From positions 63,088,734-63,152,733 of the forward strand of contig CM057462.1 in the NCBI GenBank assembly GCA_030035585.1: a DNA stretch of 64,000 bases, written 5' to 3'. Shown here one piece after another: positions 20,810 through 31,970 of the stretch. The notes under the pieces were generated by a model, which worked only from the letters and a program-made list of their open reading frames with translations, was not told the DNA's origin and searched no databases. Both the position numbers and the translations under genes were made by a program. The stretch comes from Dugong dugon. Lineage: Eukaryota > Chordata > Mammalia > Sirenia > Dugongidae. How positions within the stretch are numbered: the first letter of the stretch is position 1; every line of letters starts with the position of its first letter.

Positions 20810-22075
20810 GAAGAATTTTAAGTTTTGTCCTAAGTTCAATGGAATCCATTAAAGGGTTTTAAGCAAGGAAGGTGCATGATCAGATTTGCATTTCAAAGAG
20901 ATGACTCTGGTGGTTGTGTGGAGAATGGATTAGAAGCAGCCAGAATGGACTTAGGGAGTCTAGTTATGAGGCAATTTACAATAGTCCAGACAAGAGATGG
21001 TGGTGTTTTGGTCTAGTATGTTGATGGTGGTAGAGATGGAGAAGTAGATGGACTTGAGATATTTAGGAACAGAATCAATAAGACAAAGGTTTCCTTTGTC
21101 TATTTCAGATCATCTTGCTCAGAGCTTTGCCCTAGTGCATGCGCATATGTTCATCTGTGCACTCACTGCTCACTCTAAAGCTAGTAGCTCCAGGACAAGC
21201 CCTGCTTAGATGTCCTGTTGGCAGGCTGTCTATTAGGCTGTCTTCTTGAAGGAAGGGCTGTAAGTGTAACTCAAAGAGCTTTATCACTGAATACTGAAGC
21301 AATGTGATGCTCAAGTAACCCCGTGGTGAGAACTTTCTAGCTTAGCCTAACAAAGAGAGAATGTTCTTCTCACTTTAGCAGAGCAAAGACTTCAAGATCC
21401 AGTTCTGTTTGAACATCCAGAATGCAACTCAGAGTGGCACTTCTGCAAAACTCTTGGGCTGCAAAGCTGTGTTTTTTTAGCTGATCATCTCTGTGGATGA
21501 GTAGGCGTCAGGGCTGATTTGTGGGAACATGGTGGCAGTCCCAAGAATTCCCAGAAATACTTGGTAGGGGAGGTGCAGGGAAGTAGAGTGGCAGATAACT
21601 CTTTAAAAGACTGCGTTTCCTGCCGTCAGTCAGAGGGGACTCAAAGTTATCAGAGTAATGTGACTGTATTTGTACTCAGGATCTGGTCAAGCCTGATGTA
21701 TTTGGACTACAATGTTTATTATTTCATGGATCTTCTTGATGGTGCTGGCTGCCCAGTCACTTTCCTTAGAGGCTGGGTCTCCCAAGGCCCTGGGAAATGT
21801 AATAAGATCTAGACACATGATAGTCATGTCTTAGAGTGGACAGGGCTTGGTGTTTCATCACCTGGGGCATAGTAGGAACTCAGTAAATGTGTACCGGAAG
21901 AAGTGAGAGGTGAGGCAGAATCTGATGATGTCCAGGTTTCTGGCTTGGGTGACTGGATGGTGGGATAATGAAATCAGTTTTGGATGTACTGAGGAACATC
22001 CAGGAAGTAATATTCAGCATATTTGTATTTCTAGGGCCTAAACTAGGGCCTGGCAGGGTGGAAGCTCAATAAATG
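20810..22075 (+). repeat. Ancient mammalian dispersed repeat, discontinuous
   Basis: Motifs such as GGGTTTTAAGCAAGGAAGG, GTGTGGAGAATGGATTAGAA, CAATAGTCCAGACAAGAGA, then TCCAGGTTTCTGGCTTGGG after a gap (21090-21895). It is the same family as 27985-28331/29341-29640 and 37985-38140. I recognise the pattern but cannot name the family. The gap holds sequence I do not recognise. Confidence 0.45.
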
Positions 22076-22346
22076 TTTGTTCAACCACATTAATTGGTCA
22101 AATTGTTCTCCCCCAAATCTCCCAGCAATACGTCAATGACAGTTCAGGAGAGTTGCTTGTTACTTTCTGTTTGGGACAATTTAGTCTCTAGGTGAGGGAC
22201 TAAGTCAGCTGAAGTCCAAGATCTCTTATTGATGCTGCATGGCTTTGGACAGTCTCCACAAAGAGCCTGATGCACCGAAGCCTCATTTGAATATTTAAGG
22301 CCATAAATGCCCAGAGGTGAGAGATGAAGAGCTACATGTATTCTAA

Positions 22347-22561
22347 AACTCAAAACCAAATCAGATGCTGTGTAGTCAGTTCTGACTCACGGCAACCCCA
22401 TGTGTGTTAGAGTAGAACTGTGCTCCATAAGGTTTTTAATAGCTGATTTTTTCCAAAATGGATCACTAGGCCTTTCTTCCCAGATGCCTCTGGGTGGACT
22501 CTAACTGCCAACCTTTCAGTTAGCAGCTGAGCGCATTAACTGCTTACACAACCCAGGGACT
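22347..22561 (-). mobile_element. AfroSINE-like SINE, long form
   Basis: Contains GTAGTCAGTTCTGACTCACG, GTGCTCCATAAGGTTTTTAA, AGGCCTTTCTTCCCAGATGC and TAGCAGCTGAGCGCATTAAC. This is the subfamily also seen at 26293, 30211, 55436 and 57846. Confidence 0.8.
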
Positions 22562-22675
22562 TCCACATGAACCTGGGACCCAGCTCTTCTGAATGAGGTG
22601 GTGATTTAGGGATGTGTGTGGAGTGGAAAAGGCAACACCCTCCTTTTGGATCAGAACACTATGTAATCCTTCTGA

Positions 22676-22829
22676 TTATCCCACAGCCGGCGAGTCAATT
22701 CTGACTCATAGCAGCCTGTAGGACAGAGTAGAACTGCCCCATAGTGTTTCCAAGGAGTGGCTGGTGGATTCGAACTGCTGACCTTTAGGTTAGCAGCTGT
22801 AGCTCTTAACCACTGAGCAACCAGGGCTC
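22676..22829 (-). mobile_element. AfroSINE-like SINE, short form
   Basis: Flanked by the TSD CCTTCTGA at 22668-22675 and 22830-22837. Contains GAGTCAATTCTGACTCATAG, GGTGGATTCGAACTGCTGAC and TTAACCACTGAGCAACCAGG. Confidence 0.9.
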
Positions 22830-22849
22830 CCTTCTGACTATAGAGCTTA

Positions 22850-23075
22850 TAAATAGAGCTTTGGAGTTGGATAACCTGAGTTAAAATCTTCACTCCACCA
22901 TTTCCTAGCTGTTTGACTTTGGGAACGTTATTTAACTTCCAAGCCTCAGTTTCCATATGTATAAAATGGAGATATTCACATCATCTACATCATAATGTTG
23001 TGGGAATTAGATGTGATAAAGCATATAACATGCTGAACTCAATGCCTGGCATACAGTAAGGATCCAGTAAATGTT
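22850..23075 (+). repeat. MIR SINE
   Basis: Ordered MIR motifs: TTGGAGTTGGATAACCTGAG, CTCCACCATTTCCTAGCTG, AAGCCTCAGTTTCC, TGTATAAAATGGAGATATTC and GCCTGGCATACAGTAAGG. Confidence 0.85.
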
Positions 23076-23076
23076 G

Positions 23077-23113
23077 TTAATAATAATAATAATATAATAA
23101 TACTAATAATTAT
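23077..23113 (+). repeat. (TAA)n microsatellite
   Basis: TTAATAATAATAATAATA followed by imperfect TAATA units, starting right at the 3' end of the MIR at 22850. Confidence 0.8.
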
Positions 23114-23154
23114 TTTTACCTGCCTAGCAATATCGTTTATTCCTTCTACCTTGT

Positions 23155-23310
23155 GGGTAAGATGTCATCATTATTATTACCATTTTACAGATGGGAAAGA
23201 GAAGCTTGGAGACGTGAAACGACTTCACCTGTCCAAAAGTATGGTGGAGCTCAGCAAACTTGTCAAGTCTTCTGACACCAAATACCATGTTCTCCATGAC
23301 CCTTCTCATG
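23155..23310 (-). repeat. MIR SINE, inverted relative to the preceding MIR
   Basis: TTATTACCATTTTACAGATG, GGGAAAGAGAAGCTTGGAG and a CTTGTCAAGTCTTCTGAC continuation follow the MIR complement order. Confidence 0.6.
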
Positions 23311-24490
23311 GAAGGCTTGGGTATAGTTGAGTTGGTTCACCCAGATCAGTCCAGCAGCAATGCCAGAAGGTGAGACTCAAATTCTAGGAGAATCGGGGAA
23401 GTGAGACAGAGAAGCATTTGTATGTGTGTGTGTATATGTTGGAGGGTGAGATAAATTGGTAAAATATCTCCCTTAAATCTCCAAAAATTCTCATGAATCC
23501 CCAACCCACAGTGGGCATGCACCTGTCCCTGTTCTCTCAAACCCCTTCTGAGGACATTCCACCCATATCGTCCCTTTGGAAGGCCCCATCCAACAAAGCT
23601 GAATTCAAAGGAAAGAGAAAAAAGTTCCTTCTTCATGGATCTCTGTATCCCACTGTCCAACCTGCATCAATGGAACAGTTCAAGACCTGGGAGAAATCTG
23701 AGATGAGAATATCTAGATGTTAGTTCTGATTCTGTCACTCTATGACACTGGAAATTCATTTTCCCTCTTGGGCCCTCAGTTTCCCTGTCAGCGCCAGGTA
23801 CAGACTGCTCCAGTCTGACACTTCGTAACTCAAAGTTGCACCCACATCTCCAACCTTTGGGGAAAGGAGAGAGGGGCAGTGGCATCAGTCTCCTTGCTGG
23901 GATGGCTCCTCTGAGCTTTATATTTCTTGCCTGTACTGACCGGGGAATTTTCTCCTATTGATTGCTTTCTGTAATCGAGCTTAACAAATAGAACTCCCTC
24001 AAATGATTCTTCCAACTAAACTGATAGAAAGCTAACCTTGTTATATTTATTGACGGAACATTGAAATAAATATTATAGGTCTAGAGGGAATGTTTCAGCC
24101 CATTGATTTTTTTAAGGAAATAATAAATGGAGCCTATTCCCTTTGGCATATTATGCTGGGAATAATCTGAAAAAATGCTTAGCTTGTTCAACACAGAGCT
24201 TAGAAACCCTCCTTCCACTCCCTGTGGAGCTGGGGCCCTTTGCATAAATCTGCTCTGGCCCAGACAATCAATTTTCAATTTTAATTGTTTTCAAAACTCG
24301 TTTATTATTTGCTTGTTCGGTGAGTAGGGAGCTTTTCTTTCTTGGGAAGTTTGCAGCCAGAAGTGATCAGACCTCTGGCCTGGGCTTGGATGTACAGGAT
24401 TTCTTAGTTCTATCCACTGGAGAGGAAAACTTGCCATCCCGCTTCCCAAGATCCCTTGTTTTACAATAGGAGTCCATAAAAGTAGGACCC
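23311..24490. other. Single-copy sequence with one candidate conserved element
   Basis: No repeat landmarks or exon recognised except the AT-rich candidate at 24010-24340. Confidence 0.35.
24010..24340. promoter_or_regulatory. Candidate conserved noncoding element
   Basis: AT-rich, repeat-free, with motif-like cores AAATAAATATTATAGG, CCCTTTGCATAAATCTG (octamer-like) and the near-palindromic CAATTTTCAATTTTAATTG. The texture differs from the transposon-derived surroundings. No conservation evidence is available. Confidence 0.35.
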
Positions 24491-24492
24491 AG

Positions 24493-24837
24493 GGGCATGG
24501 GTAGTTCAGTGGTAGAATTCTTGCCTTTCATGTAGGAAACCTGGGTTGGATTCCTGGCCAATGCACTTCAGGCGTAGCCACCGCTCATCTGTTAGTGGAG
24601 GCCTGTGTATAATTATGATGCTGAACAAGATTCAGTGAAACTTCCAGAGTAAGACAGATTAGGAGGAAAGGACTGGTAATCTATCTTCAAAAATCAGCCA
24701 ATGAAAACTCTATGGATCACAATGGTCTGATCCACAAACCATCACTGGGATGGTGCAGGCTGTGTAGTGTTTTGTTCCATTGTGCACCGGGTTGCCGTGA
24801 GCTGTGGGTCTGTTTGACAGCAGCTGACAACAGCAAA
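24493..24837 (+). mobile_element. Long tRNA-derived SINE with RTE-type 3' tail
   Basis: Second copy of the family at 5117. A-box region GTAGTTCAGTGGTAGAATTC, B-box GGGTTGGATTC, body CCAGAGTAAGACAGATTAGG and CAGCCAATGAAAACTCTATG, tail GGGATGGTGCAGGCTGTG and CAGCAGCTGACAACAGCAAA. Confidence 0.85.
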
Positions 24838-25052
24838 ATATGACCCATGGACCATAGCCAGTCCACTCTCTGTTTTTGTAAATAAAGTTTTATTGGAAAA
24901 TAACCATGTCCATTTGTATACGTATCATCTATGGCTGCTTTCATGCTACAGTGGCAGAGCTGAGTAGTTGAGATGGAAATGATGTGTTTCCCAAAGCCTA
25001 AAATATTTACTATCTAGCCCTTACAGAACAACTTTTGTCAATCCCTGCTCTA
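24838..25052 (-). mobile_element. hAT-Charlie-like nonautonomous DNA transposon
   Basis: AAATAAAGTTTTATTGG, CATCTATGGCTGCTTTCATG, GCAGAGCTGAGTAGTTGAGA, CTAAAATATTTACTATCTAG and CAATCCCTGCTCT follow a well-known hAT-type MITE; the right end is a decayed CAGGGGT-type inverted terminal repeat. It abuts the SINE at 24493. Confidence 0.7.
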
Positions 25053-25129
25053 GAATCTCTTCTCTCCCACCCTTGTAAATGAGGCCAGCATGTTTCACCT
25101 GCTCCTTGAGAGGGTCTCTCCTGGACCAA

Positions 25130-25420
25130 GTGGTACCACAATAATCATGTTAGCTAACACCTATATAGTGCATTTCTAGATACCTGGTACTATCCTAAGG
25201 GCACTGCATATATATAAACATCATTTAGTCTTCACAACAGCCTTATGATGTAGGGACTATTATTAACAGTTTTTAAAATAAAGAAACTGAGGTACAAAAA
25301 AGCTAAGTAACTCACCCAAGAGGAGGTAGTTTCTCAGAGAGGGTCTAGGTTGATATTTCCAAAGTACAGATGGGTAAACTGAGGCCCGAGGAGGAGTCAC
25401 ATAGACGGCGGCAAAGCTGG
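25130..25420 (-). repeat. MIR SINE
   Basis: GTTAGCTAACACCTATATAG, AAACATCATTTAGTCTTCAC, CAGCCTTATGATGTAGGGAC and AAACTGAGGTACAAAAAAGC follow the MIR complement. Confidence 0.8.
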
Positions 25421-25849
25421 AAGTCTAATCCAGATAACAGTTCTGGGGCAGTGTCTTTTTGTTATTATTCATTATCATTGTTCTGCTTAGATTCTACTTA
25501 TCAGAGCCAGGCAGGGGGATTCAAAGATCATAAAAGCAGAGCCCTGCATCACCTCATCACCCTCCACCAAGACTTTGAGCATTATATCATTTGGCTACAT
25601 CATTCATTACTTCTCTTTCTCACATTTGTTTGCTTCTCTTACTAGACCACGTTGGTGGAGGCATTTGTCACCTGGCTTCTTCTCTCGGGCAGTTTCAACC
25701 TTCATTCATACCACAGATATTGCTGAGCACCTAGAACACACTGCATTTAATGATTTGCATGGTGATTAGCAGCCCTTTGGGAAAGAACTTGAACATTGTT
25801 ATAGACTAGCATAAAATCAAAGGTTTGAGCTACATAGATTCATTTTTCC

Positions 25850-26888
25850 CCATTAAAAATAAAATCATTCTTGGACTCCTTGTCCTCCCTGACTATTATC
25901 ATATCTTTGGTCTTCTATTTACTGCTGGATTGACTGAAGGAATTTCTACTCCATCATCGTCTCCATGTCCTTCCCTCTCATTCACTCCTCAACCCATTCT
26001 AATCTGGCATCCATCCAGAGCCATCCACGGAAATTACTTTAAGGAGGCCCCTAATGATCTCCAAACTGCAAGGCCAGTACTTTGCAGTTCATATCTTCAG
26101 GATCTCCCCTGCCTTTGAAACCGTTGACCACTTCCTTCTCCTTGAAATGTTTTCTCCATAGCAACACTCTCCTGGCTCTTCTTCTACCTCCTACCCCAGG
26201 ATCCCTTGCTAGATTGGCTTTGTCTGTCTCTTTAATTTGGGTTTCATCCCAAGTGCTCCTCTTATCACACTCAAGGGCAGGTCACAGCAGAAATTACCAG
26301 TTACCAGTTGCCATTGAGTTGACTCTGACTCATGGTGGCCCCACATGTGTCAGAGTAGAATTGTGCTCCATAGCGTTTTTAATGGCTGATTTTCCCAAAG
26401 TAGATATACAGGCTTTTCTCCCAAGGCACCTCTGAGGGGTTTCGAACCTGAGTGGTCTTGAACAGTTAGCAGCCTAGCATGTTAGCTGTTTGTACCACCC
26501 ACGGACTCCATGGTTCCAACTGCCTACCACTTAATTTCCCGTGATTTTCCCAAATCCCAACCAGCTTCTTAAATGTCCTTCCTGAACTCCAAAATTGGTG
26601 TTCAGCCGGACAGCACTGGAAGTCCCTCAGGTTCTTCAAATCAACTTTCTAGCACTGAACTCATTATATCCCCTCCCAGCCTACTTGTCCTCATAAATTA
26701 CCAACATGGATGAATTTTTTCACCACCCACCAAACCATTTAAGCCCGAGATTTCTGCCGTCTCATCTCCTATTTAGAAATGGCCTTGTTGCCTCTGGTTC
26801 TTAAATACCTCTCACATTTATTCTCTCCGTTTCACTCCTGATGAGACTGCCTTAGTTTATGTGCTTATCATCTCTCACCTGGATAATT
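25850..26888 (+). repeat. L2 LINE, split by a SINE
   Basis: Remnant of the L2 region upstream of the usual 3' end: CCATGTCCTTCCCTCTC, AACCGTTGACCACTTCC, then after the SINE CAAATCAACTTTCTAGCAC, ACTGAACTCATTATATCCC and CATCTCTCACCTGGATAAT. No frame survives. Confidence 0.65.
26293..26511 (-). mobile_element. AfroSINE-like SINE, long form
   Basis: Contains CAGTTGCCATTGAGTTGACT, GTGTCAGAGTAGAATTGTGC, ATGGCTGATTTTCCCAAAG and a decayed end GTTTGTACCACCCACGGACT. It interrupts the L2 at 25850-26888. Confidence 0.8.
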
Positions 26889-27005
26889 AGTTGATTAATT
26901 GAATAACTATGTATTGAGTATTACTATTTGTCACTCACGGGGGGCAATAGTATTGAACAAGACAGGTACTGGCCCAGATCTCATGAACTTAGCTCCTTAG
27001 TAGGG

Positions 27006-27899
27006 AGTGTCTTAGTTTCCTATTGCTGCTGTAATAGAAATACCGTAAATGGATGGCTTTGCAGAACAGAAATTTATTTTCTCACAGTTTTAGATGCTAA
27101 AATGTCCAAACCATGGTCTTGATCATGTTGATTCCTTCTGTCTTAGTCATCTAGCACTGCTATAACAGAAATACCACAAGTGGATGGCTTTAACAAAGAG
27201 AAGTTTATTTTCTCACAGTCTAGTAGGCTAAAAGTCCAAATTCAGGGCATCAACTCCAGGGGGAAGGCTTTCTCTCTCTGTCGTCTCTGGAGCAAGGTCC
27301 TCGTCATCAATCTTCCCCTGGACTAGGAGCTTCTCTACACAGGAACCTGGGGTCCAAAGGACATGCTCTGCTCCCAGCACTGCTTTCTTGGTAGCATGAG
27401 GTCCCCAACCCTCTGCTTGCTTCCCTTTCCTTTTATCCCTTGTAAGGCCACACCCCAGGGAAACTCCCTTTACATCGGATCAGGGATGTGACCTTAGTAA
27501 GGGTGTGACAATCACACCCTAATCCTCTCTAACATAAAATTACAATCACAAAATGGAGGGCAACTACACAATACTGGGGATTGTGGCCCAGCCAAACTGA
27601 TACACACATTTTTGGGGGGACATAATTCAATCCATGACACCTTCCTTGTCAGTATCCTGGGTATTCCTCGGTTCCTTGGTGATCCTCACATGGCATCTGT
27701 CTTCCCCCATGTGAGCGTGTGTCTCTGTATCTAATCTGCTCTTTTTATAACTCAGAAGTGATTACATCTAGAACCCACCCTACTTGAGTATGATCTAATT
27801 AACATAACAGAAACTTCTGTTTTCAAATAGGATTACCTCCACAGGTATAGGGATTAGGATTCTAACATATATTTTGGGGGGACATAGTTCAATCCATAA
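27006..27899 (-). mobile_element. Older MaLR-type LTR hosting a younger LTR
   Basis: Outer LTR: starts GTGTCTTAGTTTCCTATTGC and ends ATAGTTCAATCCATAAT, read as the complement of a MaLR LTR beginning TATGGATTGAA. Its halves (27006-27138 and 27640-27899) are separated by a complete younger LTR. Confidence 0.75.
27139..27639 (-). mobile_element. MaLR-type solo LTR, afrotherian subfamily, exact TSD
   Basis: Runs from TGTCTTAGTCATCTAGCAC to CAATCCATGACA, with an exact 5-bp TSD CCTTC at 27134-27138 and 27640-27644. Same subfamily as 14967-15568 and 43445-43966. Its low disorder and perfect TSD suggest it is younger than its host LTR. Confidence 0.85.
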
Positions 27900-28331
27900 T
27901 GGGGGGAATCTCTCAATAAACAAGAAAGTAAATGCATAATTAGATAATTCCATATAGTGTTAGTCCTGTGAAGAAAATGAAACTGGGTAATGTGAATGAG
28001 AGTGACCAAAGGAAAACTCCTGTAGATTGGGGGTCAGGAAGGGCTCTCTGAGGAGGTGACCTGATAGGAAGGAACAGCCATTTGAAGATATGTCTGGACG
28101 AGTGTTCCAGGCAGAGGGAACAACTAGTGAGGAGGCCCTGAGATGGAAACAAGCCTGGCTTGGTTCATAAAGCAAAAAAAGGCCTTTGTAGCTGGAATGT
28201 AGTGATTTTGGCAAAGACTAGTAGGAAATATATTTCAAGAGGTAGTAAAAGCCACAGTCTGTTGGATCTTGTAGGTCATGGTAGAGAATTTAGATTTTAT
28301 TCTAAGGATGATGAGAAGCTTTTGGGAGGGT

Positions 28332-29329
28332 CCCCCCCACCCGCCCCGTTTAAGAATATGTTCTTTCTTGGGGGACGCCTGGCTCAACTGGTATAACATA
28401 GTCTATAAATAAAATGTTCTGCATTCAACTGTGGTGAGTAGTGAATGGGGTCTTAAAAGCCTGCCAGCAGCCATCTAAGATACATCTACCATCCCATCTA
28501 GAGCAAAGGCAAATGAAGAAAACCAAAGATACAAGGGAGAGATTAGTCTAAAGGACTAATTGGACCACAACTACCACAACTTCCCCCAGACTGAGCCCAG
28601 AACAACTAGATGGTGCCTGGCTACCACCACTGACAGCTCTGGCAGGGATCACCGTAGAGGGTTCTGCACAGAGCAGGAGAAAAATGTAGAACAAAATTCA
28701 AATTCACATACACAAAAAAAGACCAGACTTACTGGTCTGACAGACTGGAGAAACCCCGAGAGTATGGCCCCAGACACCCTCTTAACTCAGTACTAAAGTC
28801 ACTCCTGAGGTTCACCGTTCAGCCAAAGATCAGACAGGTCTATAGGGCCAGCAATAACACATACAAAAGGCGTGCTTCATAGTTAAATCACGTATACGAG
28901 ACTAATGGGCACACCAGCCCAAAGGCAAAGACGAGAAGGCAGGAAGGGACAGGAAAACTGTATGAATGGAAACAGGGAAACTGGGGTGGAGAAGGGGAGA
29001 GTGTTGACACATTGCAGGGTTGGCAACAACTGTCACAAAACAATTGGTGTATTAACTGTTTAATGAGAAACCAATTTTCTCTGTAAACTTTCACCTAAAT
29101 CACAATAAAAAAATAAATTATTTCAGAAAAATATATTCTTTTTTCACTGTTGTAAAAATATATATAACACAATATTTACCAATGCAACGTTTCTTAGGTG
29201 TACAATTTAGTGATATCAGTTACATTAACCGTGTTGTGCAACCACCACCCATAATTGTTGCCAAATTTTCCATCACCATTAAAAAGAAGTGGCTGCTTCC
29301 TAAACAATGGCTGCCCCTCCCCCTGCCCC
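28332..29329. mobile_element. Two-level nested LINE insertion with 11-bp TSD
   Basis: TSD TTTGGGAGGGT at 28321-28331 and 29330-29340. The outer element appears to be a minus-strand L1M 3' end (29122-29329, with GCAACCACCACCCATAATTG and TAGGTGTACAATTTAGTG). Inside its poly(T)-proximal part lies a plus-strand LINE 3' end (28368-29117). Confidence 0.6.
28368..29117 (+). mobile_element. LINE 3'-end fragment (elephant-type family)
   Basis: Sense copy of the family seen in reverse at 6103 and 47525-48750: GGGGTCTTAAAAGCCTGCC, CAGACTTACTGGTCTGACAG, CACTCCTGAGGTTCACC, AACTTTCACCTAAATCACAA, then AATAAAAAAATAAAT, which looks like a poly(A) signal plus tail. The flanks AGAATATGTTCTTT and AAAATATATTCTTT are a probable imperfect TSD. 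Confidence 0.7.
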
Positions 29330-29640
29330 TTTGGGAGGGTTTTAAGTAGATGAGTTCTGATTGACACTTTAGAAAGCTCACTTTGTACGCTGTGTTGGCA
29401 ATGGGTGGCATGAGGTCAAGTGTGCCGCAAGGGAGACAAGTTAGGAGGCCATTGCAACAGTAGGGTGAGGATAAGGGTGGTGGAAGTGGACAAGAGAGAT
29501 GTGATGGAGTTAGCAATTGTTTTAGAGGTAAAGTCACCAGTCTTGCTGAGGGATTGGATGTTGAGGGGGAGGGGGGTTGGGGTGGGGTGAGGAGAGGGAT
29601 GAGGGAGTAGAGTGGGTGGGGTGAGAGAAAGAGGAAGCAA

Positions 29641-30210
29641 GGATGGTATCCTTAAGACCTTACCCCGCCTCCTTCTCTGTGCTGAGGGAAGCCCCTTAAC
29701 AAGAATTCCATCTTCCTATCTGCATGACACTCTGATCTGAATCCAAACCCATTTAGTTTTAACTGGCTGATGTGGAGAGGGGCTGAGGGTCAAATCCTTC
29801 TTGCTTGGTGGCAGCCTGGCCTGGGATTGGGCCCTTGGGTGGGTCCTGATCATGAACTGAGCCATATGGGAGGGGGCTGGGTCATTGTCCCACCCCTAAT
29901 TGCTCCTTGCCCTTACAGAGGTCCTGCTGGAGAGCCATCGGCCCTCATCCCTGTGTCTCTGTCTTAGCCTGGCCAGTGGTGGGAGACGGGAGATGCCCCT
30001 CATGTGGCAAGAAGGCTGAGGAATCATATGGTGCCCTCTAGGCTGGATCCCACCCCAGTCTGGCTGAGCAAGAGATACCTCCAGGCAGTGGAAAGAGCAA
30101 TGAGCTTGGAATCGGAGCACATGAGCAGGAGTCCCAGATGGACTACTTTTAAAAAAATGTGGCTTTGGATAACTCATTTCACCTCCCTGGGCTTTGCTTT
30201 CCTCATTGTC
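29641..30210. other. Single-copy sequence, nothing recognised
   Basis: No repeat landmark or exon recognised. Opposed ORFs of about 105-126 codons look like chance. Confidence 0.35.
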
Positions 30211-30395
30211 CATTGCCAGTTACCAGTTGCCTTTGAGTCAATTCTGACTCATGGCTATCCCATGTGTGTCAGAGTAGAACTGTGCTCCACAGGGTTTTCA
30301 GGGGCTGATTTTTGGGAAGTAGATTGCCAGGCCTTTCTTCTGAGGCATCTCTGGGTGGACTCTAACCACCAACTTTTCAGTTAGCAGCTGATCAT
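30211..30395 (-). mobile_element. AfroSINE-like SINE, long form, 5'-truncated
   Basis: CAGTTACCAGTTGCCTTTGA, TGTGTCAGAGTAGAACTGTG, GGCCTTTCTTCTGAGGCATC, ending within the B-box side at about AGTTAGCAGCTGATC; the tRNA-head end is missing. Confidence 0.75.
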
Positions 30396-30578
30396 CTCTG
30401 TTCCACTGGGCAGTGCCTTACATCACCATGTGTCAGAATGGAAAGGCCTGGCCTTGACACCTGGCTCCTGTTTTGGGCTTAGGAGACATAGAGTGTCAGA
30501 AATTTCCTCTCAGCCTATGAGGAATGATGAACTTGTGACTCTGGAGGCTAAAGGAGAAAAGAGGAACTTTTAGTTTTC

Positions 30579-30593
30579 ATTTTACAGAAGCAG
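30579..30593 (+). repeat. Left target-site duplication of the L1
   Basis: ATTTTACAGAAGCAG, repeated exactly at 36905-36919. Confidence 0.85.
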
Positions 30594-31970
30594 AGGCGAG
30601 ACCAAGATGGCGGACTAGTCAGACGCCTCTGGTGGACCCTCTTACAACAAAGACCCCAAAAAACAAGTGATTCGATTATATATGGCAATATGGGAGCCCT
30701 GAACATCAAAGTCAGAGTTGAGGAACCGGACTGAGTGGCGGAGGGAGGGACAGACAGTTCGGACGCAGTGAGGAGTTGTCAGACCTGAACTGGCGAGAGC
30801 CTGAGCCCTTCAGGCCTGAGCAGCTCGTGGGTGAGTGGTGAGGCACGCAAACAGCTGTGTTGGGGAGGCGCATTTTTCACACTGGGAGAGACCCAGCTGC
30901 TGAGAGTCTACACTGCCACCCAGAACCAGTGAGAAGCAACTCTTGATCCAGCGAAAGATAAGTAATTGCATGCAGCCTCCCGTGCGGATAAAAAACACCC
31001 CCCTTAGGAAAAATCCTCTCTCCCGTTTACCTCCCCTCTCTCTGCTCTGCACTGGGTCCCAGACTGGCTTCAGCAATTGCCGAGTCCCCTGGGCTGGAAG
31101 TAGAATCCATCACATGCCCGGAGCCATTCTCGCTGCCTGGGAGAGTGAACAAATTAACAAACAGGGAAAAAAAATAAACTGCTGGCTCCCCTAAGCCAGG
31201 AACCCAGTGTAGGCACAGCTTCTTTGCCTAGGCACAGGCATATGGGATCCACAGACTTTGAGGGCCTTTCCCCCTGCAGAGACTTGTGTGGGCCCATTTC
31301 AACAGCGTAGGCCCTCATTACTGCAGTACTACATGGTATATACCAGAAGTCTAACTTGAACTGTTTCAGCTGTGAAGTGGCAGGTTTGTGATATTTGATA
31401 CTGCTCCGCCCATTAAGCAGGGTCTTCACCTACCCACATCAGGGGCCTGAGGACTGGTGGCTCCACCCACACCACCTAGCCACCTGTGATAGGGGCCCAT
31501 GAATAAGAGGTGCCCCCGAGTCCTTACAGCCAACAGCATTAGCTGCTCATAGTCCGCCTGCAAAACCTACCCACCTAGGCACTCTAGGGAACAGGGATGC
31601 CTTCCTCCTGGACACTTGAGGGTGGCTGTCAGCCTCCTGCCTTGCTCGGAGTGTGTACCCCTGCTGCAACCAGATGCCTGTGCCCACACCAATCACCCAT
31701 GCCTGTCTAGAACTGTAAGTGAGAGCCTACACCAAACACTTGGTGGCTATCTACCTGGGCACCTGAGCTGAATCCATACAGGAGGAGTGGGAGGACTCCT
31801 GAGCTCACATACTTAGTAACAGATCTAACCACCCAGTGACAGGACGTTAGAGCTTTAAAGGTGCCAATAATTAAACTAGCTCATACGAGCAGCCTATTAA
31901 GTCATAGCAAAACAAAACAAAACAAAACAAGAAGCTAGGACATAAAATAAATAAATATAATAACTTATTG
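30594..31970 (+). promoter_or_regulatory. L1 5' UTR (internal promoter region)
   Basis: G+C-richer leader before ORF1, starting with the CAAGATGGCGG motif, which fits a YY1-type site found at the start of L1 5' UTRs. It contains an A-rich CAAAACAAAACAAAAC run near 31907-31930 just before ORF1. Confidence 0.75.

Larger units (their letters stand above)
27985..29640 (+). repeat. Ancient mammalian dispersed repeat, split by a nested insertion
   Basis: Same unnamed family as 20810-22075: GGTCAGGAAGGGCTCTCTGA, AGTGTTCCAGGCAGAGGGAA, TTAGATTTTATTCTAAGG, then after the insertion GGGTTTTAAGTAGATGAG, TTAGGAGGCCATTGCAACAG. The insertion occupies 28332-29329. Confidence 0.5.
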
